In this document: in pieces, positions 1 to 6,110 of the stretch
Layout: each line of letters starts with the position of its first letter
Numbering within the stretch: the first letter of the stretch is position 1
Source: Porphyromonas sp.
GTDB lineage: Bacteria; Bacteroidota; Bacteroidia; Bacteroidales; Porphyromonadaceae
Reading direction: 5' to 3'
Assembly: GCA_029983505.1 (NCBI GenBank)
Contig: JASBZK010000065.1
Span: 1-6,110, forward strand
Length of the DNA: 6,110 bases
Translations under genes and position numbers: made by a program
The notes under the pieces: model-generated
The model's database searches: none
What the model saw: the letters and a program-made list of their open reading frames with translations, nothing else
What the model was told of the DNA's origin: nothing

Positions 1-38
1 ATTTTGGGACAAATGAAGCCCCCACTTTGTCCGAAAAC
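1..38. repeat. Short hairpin upstream of aroB, possible small member of the local repeat family
   Basis: Positions 2-13 (TTTTGGGACAAA) and 26-37 (TTTGTCCGAAAA) pair at 11 of 12 positions around a 12-nt loop, ending 8 nt before the aroB ATG. Read on the minus strand, the ends are TTTTCGGAC and GTCCCAAAAT. These resemble the ends of the two larger palindromic elements in the window (ATTTCGGTC with GACCAAAAT at 3320-3407, and ATTTCGGAC with GGACCAAAA at 5517-5580). The pairing is seen directly; membership of the same family is inference. The element may extend left of the window. In the mRNA it could fold just in front of the start codon and affect aroB translation, or it could end the upstream transcript. 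Confidence 0.5.
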
Positions 39-45
39 CGCAGAT

Positions 46-1080
46 ATGACCGAAAAGACCCTCATCACGTACCACGCCACCCCGGACGCTCTCTTTGAGA
101 CCCTCAAGGAGACCGTGTCGGGGGGGCTTTTTTTCTCGGTGGCGGACGAAAACACGGCGCCCGCCTACACCCGCTTTTTCGGCGCACCGCCGGACTTCGT
201 CACACCGGCGGGAGAGGGGGCGAAGTCACTCTCCGTCCTCTCCGACCTCTGGTCACGGTTGCTCGAGAAGGGACTTTCCCGAAAGGATTTCCTCACCGCT
301 TTTGGCGGAGGAGCAGTCACCGACCTCACGGGCTTTGCCGCGGCGACCTATAAGCGGGGGATGCGCCTCATCCACATTCCCACGACCCTCATCGGGATGG
401 TCGACGCAGCTTCGGGCGGCAAGACGGCGATAGATTTCGCGGGCGTAAAAAACAGCATCGGAGCGTTTTACCTGCCGGACGAGGTACTGATCTGCACCAC
501 GTTTCTCGAGACCTTGCCGGAGGCGGAGCTCCTCAGCGGCGAGGGCGAGCTACTCAAGTACGCCCTCCTTATGGGGAAAGACCCAGAGACTTTTCTCTCG
601 GCAGAAAGGCGCCCGGAGACCGTCCGCGAATGCCTCGACTTCAAGGAGGAAGTGGTCGGCGCAGACCCCAAAGACACCGGTCTGAGACAGATACTCAACC
701 TCGGCCACACCTCGAGTCACGCACTCGAAGCTCTGCATCTGGACGGGAAAGGGTACGAGCCCGTCCCCCACGGCACGGCCGTGGCGGCAGGTCTCGTGAT
801 AGAAGCCTACTGCGCCTTCGTCCTCCAAATGCTGCCCCAAAAAGAGTTGATGGCCCTCGCCCGCTTTACGCGTGACCATTTTCCGCCCGTCCTCATCAAA
901 TGCAAGGACTATGACAGGGTTTGGGCTTTTGCGCTGCAGGACAAGAAAAACGGGGCAGACCACAGGGCGGTGACCATGAGTCTCATCGAAGCGCCGGGCA
1001 GACCCGTCACCGGCGTCGAAGTCGGTCGGAAAGTGCTCTACGAGGGATTGGACTTTTACAAAGACTTCTTCCGGATATGA
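46..1080 (+). CDS. aroB: 3-dehydroquinate synthase
   Basis: This cytoplasmic enzyme converts DAHP to 3-dehydroquinate, the second step of the shikimate pathway, using NAD and a divalent metal. With ATG at 46 as start the protein is 344 aa, normal for the family. Visible motifs are the NAD-binding GGGAVTDLTGF (88-97), the active-site stretch SGGKTAIDF (123-131), KNSIGAFY (135-142), and DKKN (299-302). By comparison with AroB structures the metal ligands should be E168 (GEGELLKY), H221 (LNLGHTSSH) and H242 (VPHGTAVAAG). H225 matches the conserved second histidine. The usual HTFGH is HTSSH here, a mild deviation. The frame is open further upstream (TTG at 4, ATG at 13), but those 14 codons run through a hairpin and have no family similarity, so ATG 46 is preferred. 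The stop overlaps the next start (ATGA). A run of seven G followed by C and seven T lies at codons 25-30. Function is secure; the start is less so. Confidence 0.95.
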   Translation: MTEKTLITYHATPDALFETLKETVSGGLFFSVADENTAPAYTRFFGAPPDFVTPAGEGAKSLSVLSDLWSRLLEKGLSRKDFLTAFGGGAVTDLTGFAAATYKRGMRLIHIPTTLIGMVDAASGGKTAIDFAGVKNSIGAFYLPDEVLICTTFLETLPEAELLSGEGELLKYALLMGKDPETFLSAERRPETVRECLDFKEEVVGADPKDTGLRQILNLGHTSSHALEALHLDGKGYEPVPHGTAVAAGLVIEAYCAFVLQMLPQKELMALARFTRDHFPPVLIKCKDYDRVWAFALQDKKNGADHRAVTMSLIEAPGRPVTGVEVGRKVLYEGLDFYKDFFRI

Positions 1081-3314
1081 AGCGTCGCCCCGTCCGGGTT
1101 CTTCGTTTTGCCTTAGCCGCACTGCTCTTGCTTTTCGGGACGGTTGCGGAGGGTCAGGAGGGTTGGACGGGAGACCTCGGCGCGTTCGTTTTCGATCACG
1201 GTTTGCTCCGTCCCGCGGGCGGCGGCACATCGGGTGAGGGGCTTATCCGGAAGGACTTCTCTTCCCTTTACGCTTCGGGGGCGGAAGAGGGTTTGCACTG
1301 GCGGACGACGGCGCGTTTCTCGGATCGCCCTTCTTCTCTTAATCGGTTTGAGTGGACACTCTTCTCCGTGCAAAAAAGTAACGGCGAAGTACTCCGCTAT
1401 ACGCTCCGACCGGACCGGGACGGTCGCCACATAGAGCTCGCCGCGGACACCTATGACGGAGCAAAGTCGGAGCGAAAGACAAGCACGGAATACCTCGAGA
1501 GTCTGGAAGTACTGCATCCCTCGACGGGCTGGCAAGACCTCGTGATTGAGGTCTTTTTGAAGCCCGGGGACGGGCTCACATTCCGGATTGCGCCCTCCGG
1601 GCAGGAGCCGCAGGCCTCATACGCGTACCCTCCGGAGTCCGGGCAAATTATCCCCGAGATGCGGTTCTACGCAAAGTTTTCGCCCCTAAAGAGAGAAGCC
1701 TACAGCTGGGACATCCCTTATGTCGGCGTTCTGTCCGAGAAGCTCCCGCCACTCGGGTACACCAAGGTCTCTGTCACGGACGAAGGCGTCGTCCTCATAC
1801 GGCTCAATAAGCCCGTCAGCATAGAGGGAGCCGTCGTCCGCGCACCGGGTCTGGAGCCTTCCCTGTCCGCACCGGAGCCTGACCTGCTGTCCGTCCGCCT
1901 CGGTGCGCCGCCCAAGGAAGCGGGTGAGTTTGTCCTCGAGATTGCCGGTCTCCGCGACGAGACCGGCGCCGTCGAGACGCTCGAAGTGAGGATAGAAGCG
2001 TATTCCGACCCGGAGTCCTCATCCGGTCAACACGGCATTTTTCTCTCGGAAGTGATGGTCGACCCTCCCGCATCGGGTCCGCTGCGCGGCTTGAAGTACA
2101 TCGAGCTATACAATGGTACGGACGGTCCCGTCTCGCCCTCTTCGCTCATCCTCTCTTACCGCACCCGCACGTACGCCCTCACGGGCGAGACCATCCCCGC
2201 GGGCGGTTACGGTCTGGTCTTACCCGCGGGGCTTGTACTCACGATACCCGGAGCAAAGATCTACCTCGACGACTTCCCCGCACTGAGCGGGGACTTCCTC
2301 CTTAAGCTTCTCGATGCCGAAAGCGGAGCCTCCTTAGACAGCTACTATTTCTCGGCGCGAAGCTACGAGCCCGGAGCTCCCAAGAGCGGGTTTGCGGTCG
2401 AGAGGGTCTCCTTTGCCCCGCCGCGGTGGCGCTCCTCCACCGCTTCCGACGGCGGCACGCCCGGTGAGGCGACCGCGATGAAGCCTTTCGGGCGGGTACC
2501 CAAGGGCGGTGTCCTCCTCAGCGAACTCTTCCTCTCTCCCAAGAATAAGAAAGAGCGCTACATCGAAGTCTACAACGACACCGTCGACCCCGTCACGCTC
2601 TCCGACCTCTATCTCACGCACCGGAGTACGCCGTCGGCGCCCTTCACCCCGGTGCGCCTCACGGCACGGGAGACGGTGGTTGCACCCAAGGGGTACCTTG
2701 TCCTCGCCGCCGATACCGCAGCTTTTTTCAAGTCCTTCCCGGACGCAGATCGCGCCCTCGTCCTCGAGAAATCGGATTTCCCCGACATCGACACCGACCA
2801 CGCCGAGCTCGCGCTCCGTGCCTACCGGGACGACGCGCTTATCGACAGGGGGCTTTTCCGAAAAATGTGGTCGGGTGGAAAAGAAGCAGCTGCCGAGCGT
2901 TTTTTGCCCGCCAAGGACGGAGCTTTGCCCTCCTCTTGGGGCGTCTCCGCGGGAAAGGGGACACCGGGCAAGGCGGGCGTGCCTCTTGCCGTAGCGCAAA
3001 ATGAAGCCGGGGAAGACCTCATCAAGTGGCCCGAAGACCCGGTGCTGACGTTTGAGAGGCTCGCGGCACTCCTGCCCCTGCATCTCGAGAGGGCTTCGCT
3101 CCGTGTCTCCACCGTCGTGGGACAAACCCTCATTGAGACAAAAGGAGCGGATGCGGCACGCTTCCTGGACAAGCTCAAACGGGGGACGGCACCTCTGCCC
3201 TCCGCTCCGCTCCTCATCCGCGTCACCATACGCCATCCGAATGAAGATGCCTCCTCGCCCGAGTCCACCCCTCCCCTCACCTACACCTCCGTGTGGCAGC
3301 ACCTCAAGAGGTAA
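1077..3314 (+). CDS. Secreted protein with two lamin tail domains
   Basis: Predicted 745-aa exported protein of unknown function. The N-terminus (MKRRPVRVLRF, then a hydrophobic core to about residue 21, then GTVAEGQ) looks like a Sec signal peptide cleaved near 24-26; no lipobox cysteine is present. Residues about 28-215 form a beta-rich region (WTGDLGAF start) of the kind found at the front of Bacteroidetes lamin-tail proteins. About 220-310 looks like an Ig-like (SbsA/Big_5 type) domain. Two lamin tail domains follow: 320-463 (LSEVMVDP, YIELYN, VERVSF, ending GGTPG) and 477-631 (LSELFLSP, YIEVYN, ending GTPG). The last 80 residues (LRVSTVVGQ, LLIRV, YTSVWQ) faintly resemble a type IX secretion sorting domain. 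The ATG lies in an ATGA overlap with aroB, so translation is probably coupled. Such domains are generally linked to surface or wall anchoring or to nuclease partners; no catalytic domain is visible here. Domain calls are by eye; the lamin tail call is strongest. Confidence 0.85.
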   Translation: MKRRPVRVLRFALAALLLLFGTVAEGQEGWTGDLGAFVFDHGLLRPAGGGTSGEGLIRKDFSSLYASGAEEGLHWRTTARFSDRPSSLNRFEWTLFSVQKSNGEVLRYTLRPDRDGRHIELAADTYDGAKSERKTSTEYLESLEVLHPSTGWQDLVIEVFLKPGDGLTFRIAPSGQEPQASYAYPPESGQIIPEMRFYAKFSPLKREAYSWDIPYVGVLSEKLPPLGYTKVSVTDEGVVLIRLNKPVSIEGAVVRAPGLEPSLSAPEPDLLSVRLGAPPKEAGEFVLEIAGLRDETGAVETLEVRIEAYSDPESSSGQHGIFLSEVMVDPPASGPLRGLKYIELYNGTDGPVSPSSLILSYRTRTYALTGETIPAGGYGLVLPAGLVLTIPGAKIYLDDFPALSGDFLLKLLDAESGASLDSYYFSARSYEPGAPKSGFAVERVSFAPPRWRSSTASDGGTPGEATAMKPFGRVPKGGVLLSELFLSPKNKKERYIEVYNDTVDPVTLSDLYLTHRSTPSAPFTPVRLTARETVVAPKGYLVLAADTAAFFKSFPDADRALVLEKSDFPDIDTDHAELALRAYRDDALIDRGLFRKMWSGGKEAAAERFLPAKDGALPSSWGVSAGKGTPGKAGVPLAVAQNEAGEDLIKWPEDPVLTFERLAALLPLHLERASLRVSTVVGQTLIETKGADAARFLDKLKRGTAPLPSAPLLIRVTIRHPNEDASSPESTPPLTYTSVWQHLKR

Positions 3315-3318
3315 CCCA

Positions 3319-3407
3319 AATTTCGGTCTGTACCTCGCGATCGCGTCGGTCTGTACCTTTTTAGGGAAAGATACGTACCAAAAAGATTGCGAGATACAGA
3401 CCAAAAT
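3319..3407. repeat. Intergenic palindromic element with four spaced GTACC-like decamers
   Basis: The element starts four bases after the stop of the lamin-tail gene. Outer arms 3320-3341 and 3386-3407 pair at 19 of 22 positions (plus one G-U). Inner arms 3348-3360 and 3367-3379 pair at 10 of 13 around the loop TTAGGG. Four decamers sit at regular spacing: GGTCTGTACC at 3325 and 3348, GATACGTACC at 3370 and GATACAGACC at 3393, so 23, 22 and 23 nt apart. Decamer 1 mirrors decamer 4 and decamer 2 mirrors decamer 3. It contains no convincing ORF. In RNA it would form a long hairpin that could protect or end the upstream transcript, although it has no classic trailing U-tract. A related copy lies inside holB at 5516-5584. 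Structure is seen; its class (REP/MITE-like) is inference. Confidence 0.8.
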
Positions 3408-3435
3408 CCACGTCGCCAAACTACCAACTTTTAAT

Positions 3436-3443
3436 TACCTTTG
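3436..3443 (+). promoter_or_regulatory. Probable Bacteroidetes-type -7 promoter element
   Basis: TACCTTTG matches the Bacteroidetes -7 consensus TAnnTTTG at every fixed position. It lies in the only sizeable non-coding gap of the window, after the palindromic element and 75 nt before the ATG at 3519. Transcription would start around 3448-3452, leaving a leader of roughly 70 nt. No clear -33 TTTG is seen at the usual distance (around 3412-3417), which lowers confidence. It would serve the DHOD-like, holB and ABC-F genes. Confidence 0.45.
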
Positions 3444-3518
3444 TGATGAGCGAGGCTCTTTTAGCCAGACATTGCGCCCGAACGATTACAGAACCATATT
3501 TACACGTAGATTTCTCTC

Positions 3519-4553
3519 ATGGCGGACATCAAGACGATTTATGCGGAAAAATTGGAGCTACGAAGCCCCATCATTGCGGCCAGCTCCGGACTGACCAATA
3601 ACGCTGAGAAGATAAAGGAATTTGCAGAAGCCGGCGTCGGTGCCGTGGTTCTCAAATCCATCTTCGAAGAAGAGCTAGAAAACGAAGCCGCCTACATGAC
3701 CGGCGACACCGACTTCCCGGAAGCCGTCGAGTACCTCTCCCACTACGTCAAAAGTCACGCCTTGGACAAGCACCTCGACCTCATCAAGGCGGTCAAAGAC
3801 TCTTCGCCCGACCTCCCCGTAATCGCCAGCATCAATTGCTTCAAAAGCGACACCTGGGTCACCTATGCCCAAGATCTCGCCGACGCAGGAGCCGACGCCC
3901 TTGAGCTCAACGTGATGCGCATCGAGACCGGTCGGGGCGACGCTTGGGGGACTGCAGAGGAGGCACTCGTCACGCTGACCCGTGAGGTCTCTTCGGGCAA
4001 CAGCGGCATCCCCGTCATCCTCAAGCTCTCCAAGTACTACACGAACCTCCTCCGTCTCTCCCGGGATCTGAACATCGCAGGAGCCAAGGGGCTCGTATTC
4101 TTCAACCGCAGCTACTTCCCCGACATCGACATAGATAACGAGAAGTTGGTGGCGGGACCCGTCTTCAGCTCCGAGCAGGATTTCTCCGACGGGCTGCGCT
4201 ACACCGCACTCATCCACGGAGCCGTGCCTGCCCTTTCGCTCTGTCTCTCGTCGGGAGCCCGCACGGGTGCCGACCTCGTCAAAGGTCTGCTCGCCGGAGC
4301 GGATGCGGTACAGTACTGCACGGCACTCTACAAGGGAGGCGCGCGCGTCATCAGTGAGGCCAACGAGTTCCTCGCCCACTGGATGGACAAACACGGTTAC
4401 CGCACCACAAAAGAGATGCGCGGTAAGCTCTCCGCCACGCGCGTGGATAATGCCACTTTTTATCAGCGGAGCCAGTTTATGCGGCACTTCAGTTCGTTCG
4501 ACGACCGCCCCACGGAGACGTTTGGCGGGAATATTCACAGGGAGCAAGAATAA
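3519..4553 (+). CDS. Dihydroorotate dehydrogenase-like flavoprotein, probably not a true PyrD
   Basis: A 344-aa cytoplasmic TIM-barrel protein of the FMN-binding dihydroorotate dehydrogenase superfamily. The barrel start SPIIAASSGLT (16-26), strand IASINCF, a lysine in ILKLSK (K169) where class 1 enzymes place an FMN-contacting lysine, and a C-terminal phosphate-binding segment (GARTGADLV to VQYCTALY) support FMN binding. Class 1 enzymes carry an N-x-S-C-P-N loop with the catalytic cysteine; here the equivalent stretch is LELNVMRIETG (128-138), keeping the asparagine but without the Cys-Pro-Asn. A described DHOD-like subgroup keeps the FMN site, lacks catalytic residues and may be inactive on dihydroorotate; this protein fits it. 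The true substrate is unknown, so no symbol is given. ATG 3519 is the first start that precedes the barrel and follows the intergenic gap. It is the first gene of a likely operon; its TAA is followed at once, in the same frame, by the TTG of holB. Confidence 0.9.
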   Translation: MADIKTIYAEKLELRSPIIAASSGLTNNAEKIKEFAEAGVGAVVLKSIFEEELENEAAYMTGDTDFPEAVEYLSHYVKSHALDKHLDLIKAVKDSSPDLPVIASINCFKSDTWVTYAQDLADAGADALELNVMRIETGRGDAWGTAEEALVTLTREVSSGNSGIPVILKLSKYYTNLLRLSRDLNIAGAKGLVFFNRSYFPDIDIDNEKLVAGPVFSSEQDFSDGLRYTALIHGAVPALSLCLSSGARTGADLVKGLLAGADAVQYCTALYKGGARVISEANEFLAHWMDKHGYRTTKEMRGKLSATRVDNATFYQRSQFMRHFSSFDDRPTETFGGNIHREQE

Positions 4554-5726
4554 TTGGATCGTCCGCTCGTCCCCTCATTTTCTGCCGTCTACGGGCAAGA
4601 AGAGCTATCGGGTCATCTCCGGGAGATGATCCGGAGGAGGAGTGTGCCGCATGCGCTCCTCCTCTCGGGTAAGCCCGGGAGCGAAGCCCTTCCTTTGGCT
4701 CTTGCCACGGCGAAGCGCATCCTGTGCACAAACCCCACCGAGGACGGTGACGCGTGCGGCGAATGTCTCTCCTGCCGTCAGGCCGCCGTCCTGGATAACC
4801 CCGACCTGATACCGGTTTTCCCGATCGCCAAAGAGGGGGATAGCAAGGAGGTCGTCTCGATGATGCAGATGCCGCTCTTTAGGGAGATGATGAAGAAGTA
4901 CCCCCGCTTCACCGACCACGAGTGGAAAGAGATCCAAAACTCCGGCAATCGGCAGCTCTCCATTATGGTGGCCGAAGCCGAAAAACTCATCGAACGCACC
5001 TCTCTCAAAAGTTTCAACAGCGCCAACCAAGTCGTCGTCATCTGGCTGCCGGAGACGATGCGCACCGACACCGCCAATAAGCTCCTCAAACTCTTCGAGG
5101 AACCGCCCGAGGGGGTCATCTTCATCGCCGTCACGAATAATCCCGAAGGGCTCCTACCGACCATCCTGAGCCGCTTTCAGAGAGTACACGTGCCGCCCGT
5201 ACCCGAGGAGCTCCTCTTCACGGCCCTAATCCGCGACTACGCCATCCCCGAAGCCAAAGCCCGCGAAGCCGCCCACCTCGCGGAAGGGAACCTCTACTCC
5301 GCGCTCAAGCTCTCGGGCGCGTTTGGAGAAAAAGAAGAGCAGGACCGCGTCCTCAACGAAGCCCTCTCCGTCTTCGAATGCGCCTACGGGCGTGACCCGA
5401 GAGCTTACCTCCTCAAAGCCGAAGCACTCTCCAAGGAGAGCCGTCCTTTCGTACTCGAAGTCACGGACCGGCTCCTCACCGTGATGCGCGAAGCCTTGGC
5501 TCTGGAGGAGGAAAAAATTTCGGACGTACCGGGAAGATCTTTTGTGTACGTACCGGGAGAATTTTTGGTACGGACCAAAAAAATCTCCTCGGTCTTACCG
5601 AAATCGGCCATCGCTCCACTGATGGAAGAGATCGCCTCCGCAAGGCAGGAGCTCCGGCAGAACGCCAACGTAAAGATCCTGTACTTCGACCTCCTGATCC
5701 AAATCGCCCGACACAGAAAGAAATAA
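4554..5726 (+). CDS. holB: DNA polymerase III subunit delta' (clamp loader)
   Basis: A 390-aa protein, the delta' subunit of the clamp loader that places the sliding clamp on DNA. The N-terminus AVYGQEELSGHL and VPHALLLSGKPG are typical of the family. The Walker A region (GKPGSEALPLA, 39-49) lacks the lysine, fitting a non-hydrolysing delta'. Zinc ligands are C58, C68, C71 and C74. NKLLKLFEEPPEG (175-187) and ILSRFQ (204-209, sensor/SRC-like, with F instead of C) are clear. The C-terminal collar ends with QNANVKILYFDLLIQ. Start: TTG 4554, directly after the upstream TAA and in the same frame. The first ATG (codon 25, 4626) would remove the conserved YGQEEL helix, and no other start lies between. 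No Shine-Dalgarno is evident, so termination-reinitiation coupling is likely. Residues about 320-345 are encoded by a repeat-like element and contain VPG twice, eight residues apart. This lies in the collar region, before the conserved C-terminus, and the frame stays open. Confidence 0.95.
   Translation: MDRPLVPSFSAVYGQEELSGHLREMIRRRSVPHALLLSGKPGSEALPLALATAKRILCTNPTEDGDACGECLSCRQAAVLDNPDLIPVFPIAKEGDSKEVVSMMQMPLFREMMKKYPRFTDHEWKEIQNSGNRQLSIMVAEAEKLIERTSLKSFNSANQVVVIWLPETMRTDTANKLLKLFEEPPEGVIFIAVTNNPEGLLPTILSRFQRVHVPPVPEELLFTALIRDYAIPEAKAREAAHLAEGNLYSALKLSGAFGEKEEQDRVLNEALSVFECAYGRDPRAYLLKAEALSKESRPFVLEVTDRLLTVMREALALEEEKISDVPGRSFVYVPGEFLVRTKKISSVLPKSAIAPLMEEIASARQELRQNANVKILYFDLLIQIARHRKK
5516..5584. 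repeat. Palindromic repeat element translated in frame within holB
   Basis: This 69-nt stretch begins with AATTTCGG, as does the intergenic element at 3319. It carries decamers CGGACGTACC (5521), TGTACGTACC (5545) and GGTACGGACC (5567), spaced 24 and 22 nt, matching the 23 and 22 nt spacing of the intergenic copy. ACGTACCGGGA occurs twice exactly (5524 and 5548), 24 nt apart, so in frame. TTTTTGGT (5562-5569) and ACCAAAAA (5574-5581) form a perfect 8-bp stem with a 4-nt loop. It is translated as part of the delta' collar region (about residues 322-344), giving the repeated VPG. Its A/T-run-rich, low-complexity look contrasts with the GC-rich codon use around it. Borders are approximate, and the common origin with the intergenic copy is inferred from shared words and spacing. 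Confidence 0.65.
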
Positions 5727-5745
5727 CCGCCCCATCGCCAGATAT

Positions 5746-6110
5746 ATGCCCCTCCTCCAAGTCGAAAATCTCTCCAAAAGTTTCGGAGCCCTCGAACTCT
5801 TCCGAGGGCTTTCTTTCACCCTCGAAGAGGGGAAGAAAGCCGGTCTCATCGCCCCAAACGGCGCGGGCAAAAGCACACTTCTGAAGATGCTCGCTGGCAA
5901 AGAGTCCATCGACTCGGGGACGGTCACATTCTTGGACGGGACACGCGTGGGCTACCTGCCTCAGCAATCGGACTTTTCCGACTGCCCCGACATCCTCACG
6001 GCGGCACTCGGAGGCATCCGCCCCGAGCTGAGGAAAATCATCAAGGAGTACGAAGACGCCGCGCAGAGCGGAGAAGCCGGACGCCTCACGAAAGCCGCTG
6101 CCGAAATGGA
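5746..6110 (+). CDS. ABC-F family ATPase, N-terminal part (cut by window end)
   Basis: The first 121 codons of an ATP-binding cassette protein run off the right edge. The start MPLLQVENLSKSFG is typical of ABC nucleotide-binding domains. Walker A is APNGAGKST (36-44), with alanine in place of the usual first glycine. The Q-loop region is VGYLPQQSDF. The following helix (ELRKIIKEYEDAAQSGEAG) fits the early arm region of ABC-F proteins, which act on ribosomes or translation and have two ATPase domains and no membrane part. Uup-like or Etta-like assignment cannot be made without the inter-domain linker and second domain. ATG 5746 follows the holB stop by 19 nt with no promoter visible, so it is probably in the same operon. 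ABC class is certain; ABC-F is likely because there is no permease context and the N-terminal pattern fits. Confidence 0.85.
   Translation, partial: MPLLQVENLSKSFGALELFRGLSFTLEEGKKAGLIAPNGAGKSTLLKMLAGKESIDSGTVTFLDGTRVGYLPQQSDFSDCPDILTAALGGIRPELRKIIKEYEDAAQSGEAGRLTKAAAEM

Noticed and set aside
921..1076. Upstream extension of the lamin-tail reading frame into aroB
   Set aside because: The frame is open by chance within aroB. The ATG at 1077 gives a proper signal peptide, while the longer form would bury it.
2334..3419. Long minus-strand open frame (361 codons) opposite the lamin-tail gene
   Set aside because: It is the antisense shadow of a well-supported gene in GC-rich DNA. Its translation is rich in Arg/Gly with no recognisable domain.
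3448..3462. GAGC-GAG-GCTC followed by four T as a terminator
   Set aside because: The stem has only four base pairs and lies just downstream of the likely promoter; it is too weak to call.
3507..3514. TAGATTTC as a second -7 promoter element just before the ATG at 3519
   Set aside because: It misses the final G of TAnnTTTG and would give an almost leaderless transcript. The perfect match at 3436 is better placed.
3052..3594. Plus-strand open frame crossing the intergenic gap
   Set aside because: It overlaps two well-supported genes in another frame, reads through the palindromic element and shows no domain or coding bias.
3675..4547. Minus-strand open frame of 290 codons opposite the DHOD-like gene
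   Set aside because: The plus-strand frame encodes a clear FMN-barrel protein, and the antisense product has no family features.

Overview
The window looks like chromosomal DNA from a high-GC member of the Bacteroidetes, probably Bacteroidales and possibly a Porphyromonas relative. This rests on four things: a secreted lamin-tail-domain protein of the kind common in that phylum, the Bacteroidetes-type dihydroorotate-dehydrogenase-like paralogue, the near absence of Shine-Dalgarno sequences, and a good match to the Bacteroidetes -7 promoter element (TAnnTTTG). The species assignment is inference. All genes lie on the + strand and there is no sign of a phage, transposase, CRISPR array or RNA gene.

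Layout. (1) 46-1080: 3-dehydroquinate synthase (aroB, shikimate pathway), preceded by a short hairpin at the window edge. (2) 1077-3314: an exported multidomain protein with two lamin tail domains, overlapping aroB by ATGA. (3) 3315-3518: a 204-bp intergenic gap holding an 88-nt imperfect palindrome built from four spaced decamers, followed by a probable promoter. (4) 3519-4553: a dihydroorotate dehydrogenase-like flavoprotein that lacks the catalytic cysteine loop. (5) 4554-5726: the delta' subunit of DNA polymerase III (holB), starting with TTG directly after the previous stop codon and in the same frame. (6) 5746-6110: the N-terminal part of an ABC-F ATPase, cut by the window end.

Genes 1-2 probably form one transcription unit (translationally coupled) and genes 3-5 a second one, driven from the intergenic promoter. 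The members are mostly housekeeping genes without an obvious shared pathway.

The most unusual signal is a repeat family. The intergenic palindrome and a stretch inside holB (5516-5584) share the same opening word (AATTTCGG), the same GTACC cores at 22-24 nt spacing and the same ACCAAAAA ending. The holB copy is translated in frame, giving a small VPG-containing peptide repeat. The hairpin in front of aroB has related ends. This suggests a small palindromic element that can sit between genes and also inside a protein-coding gene without breaking it.
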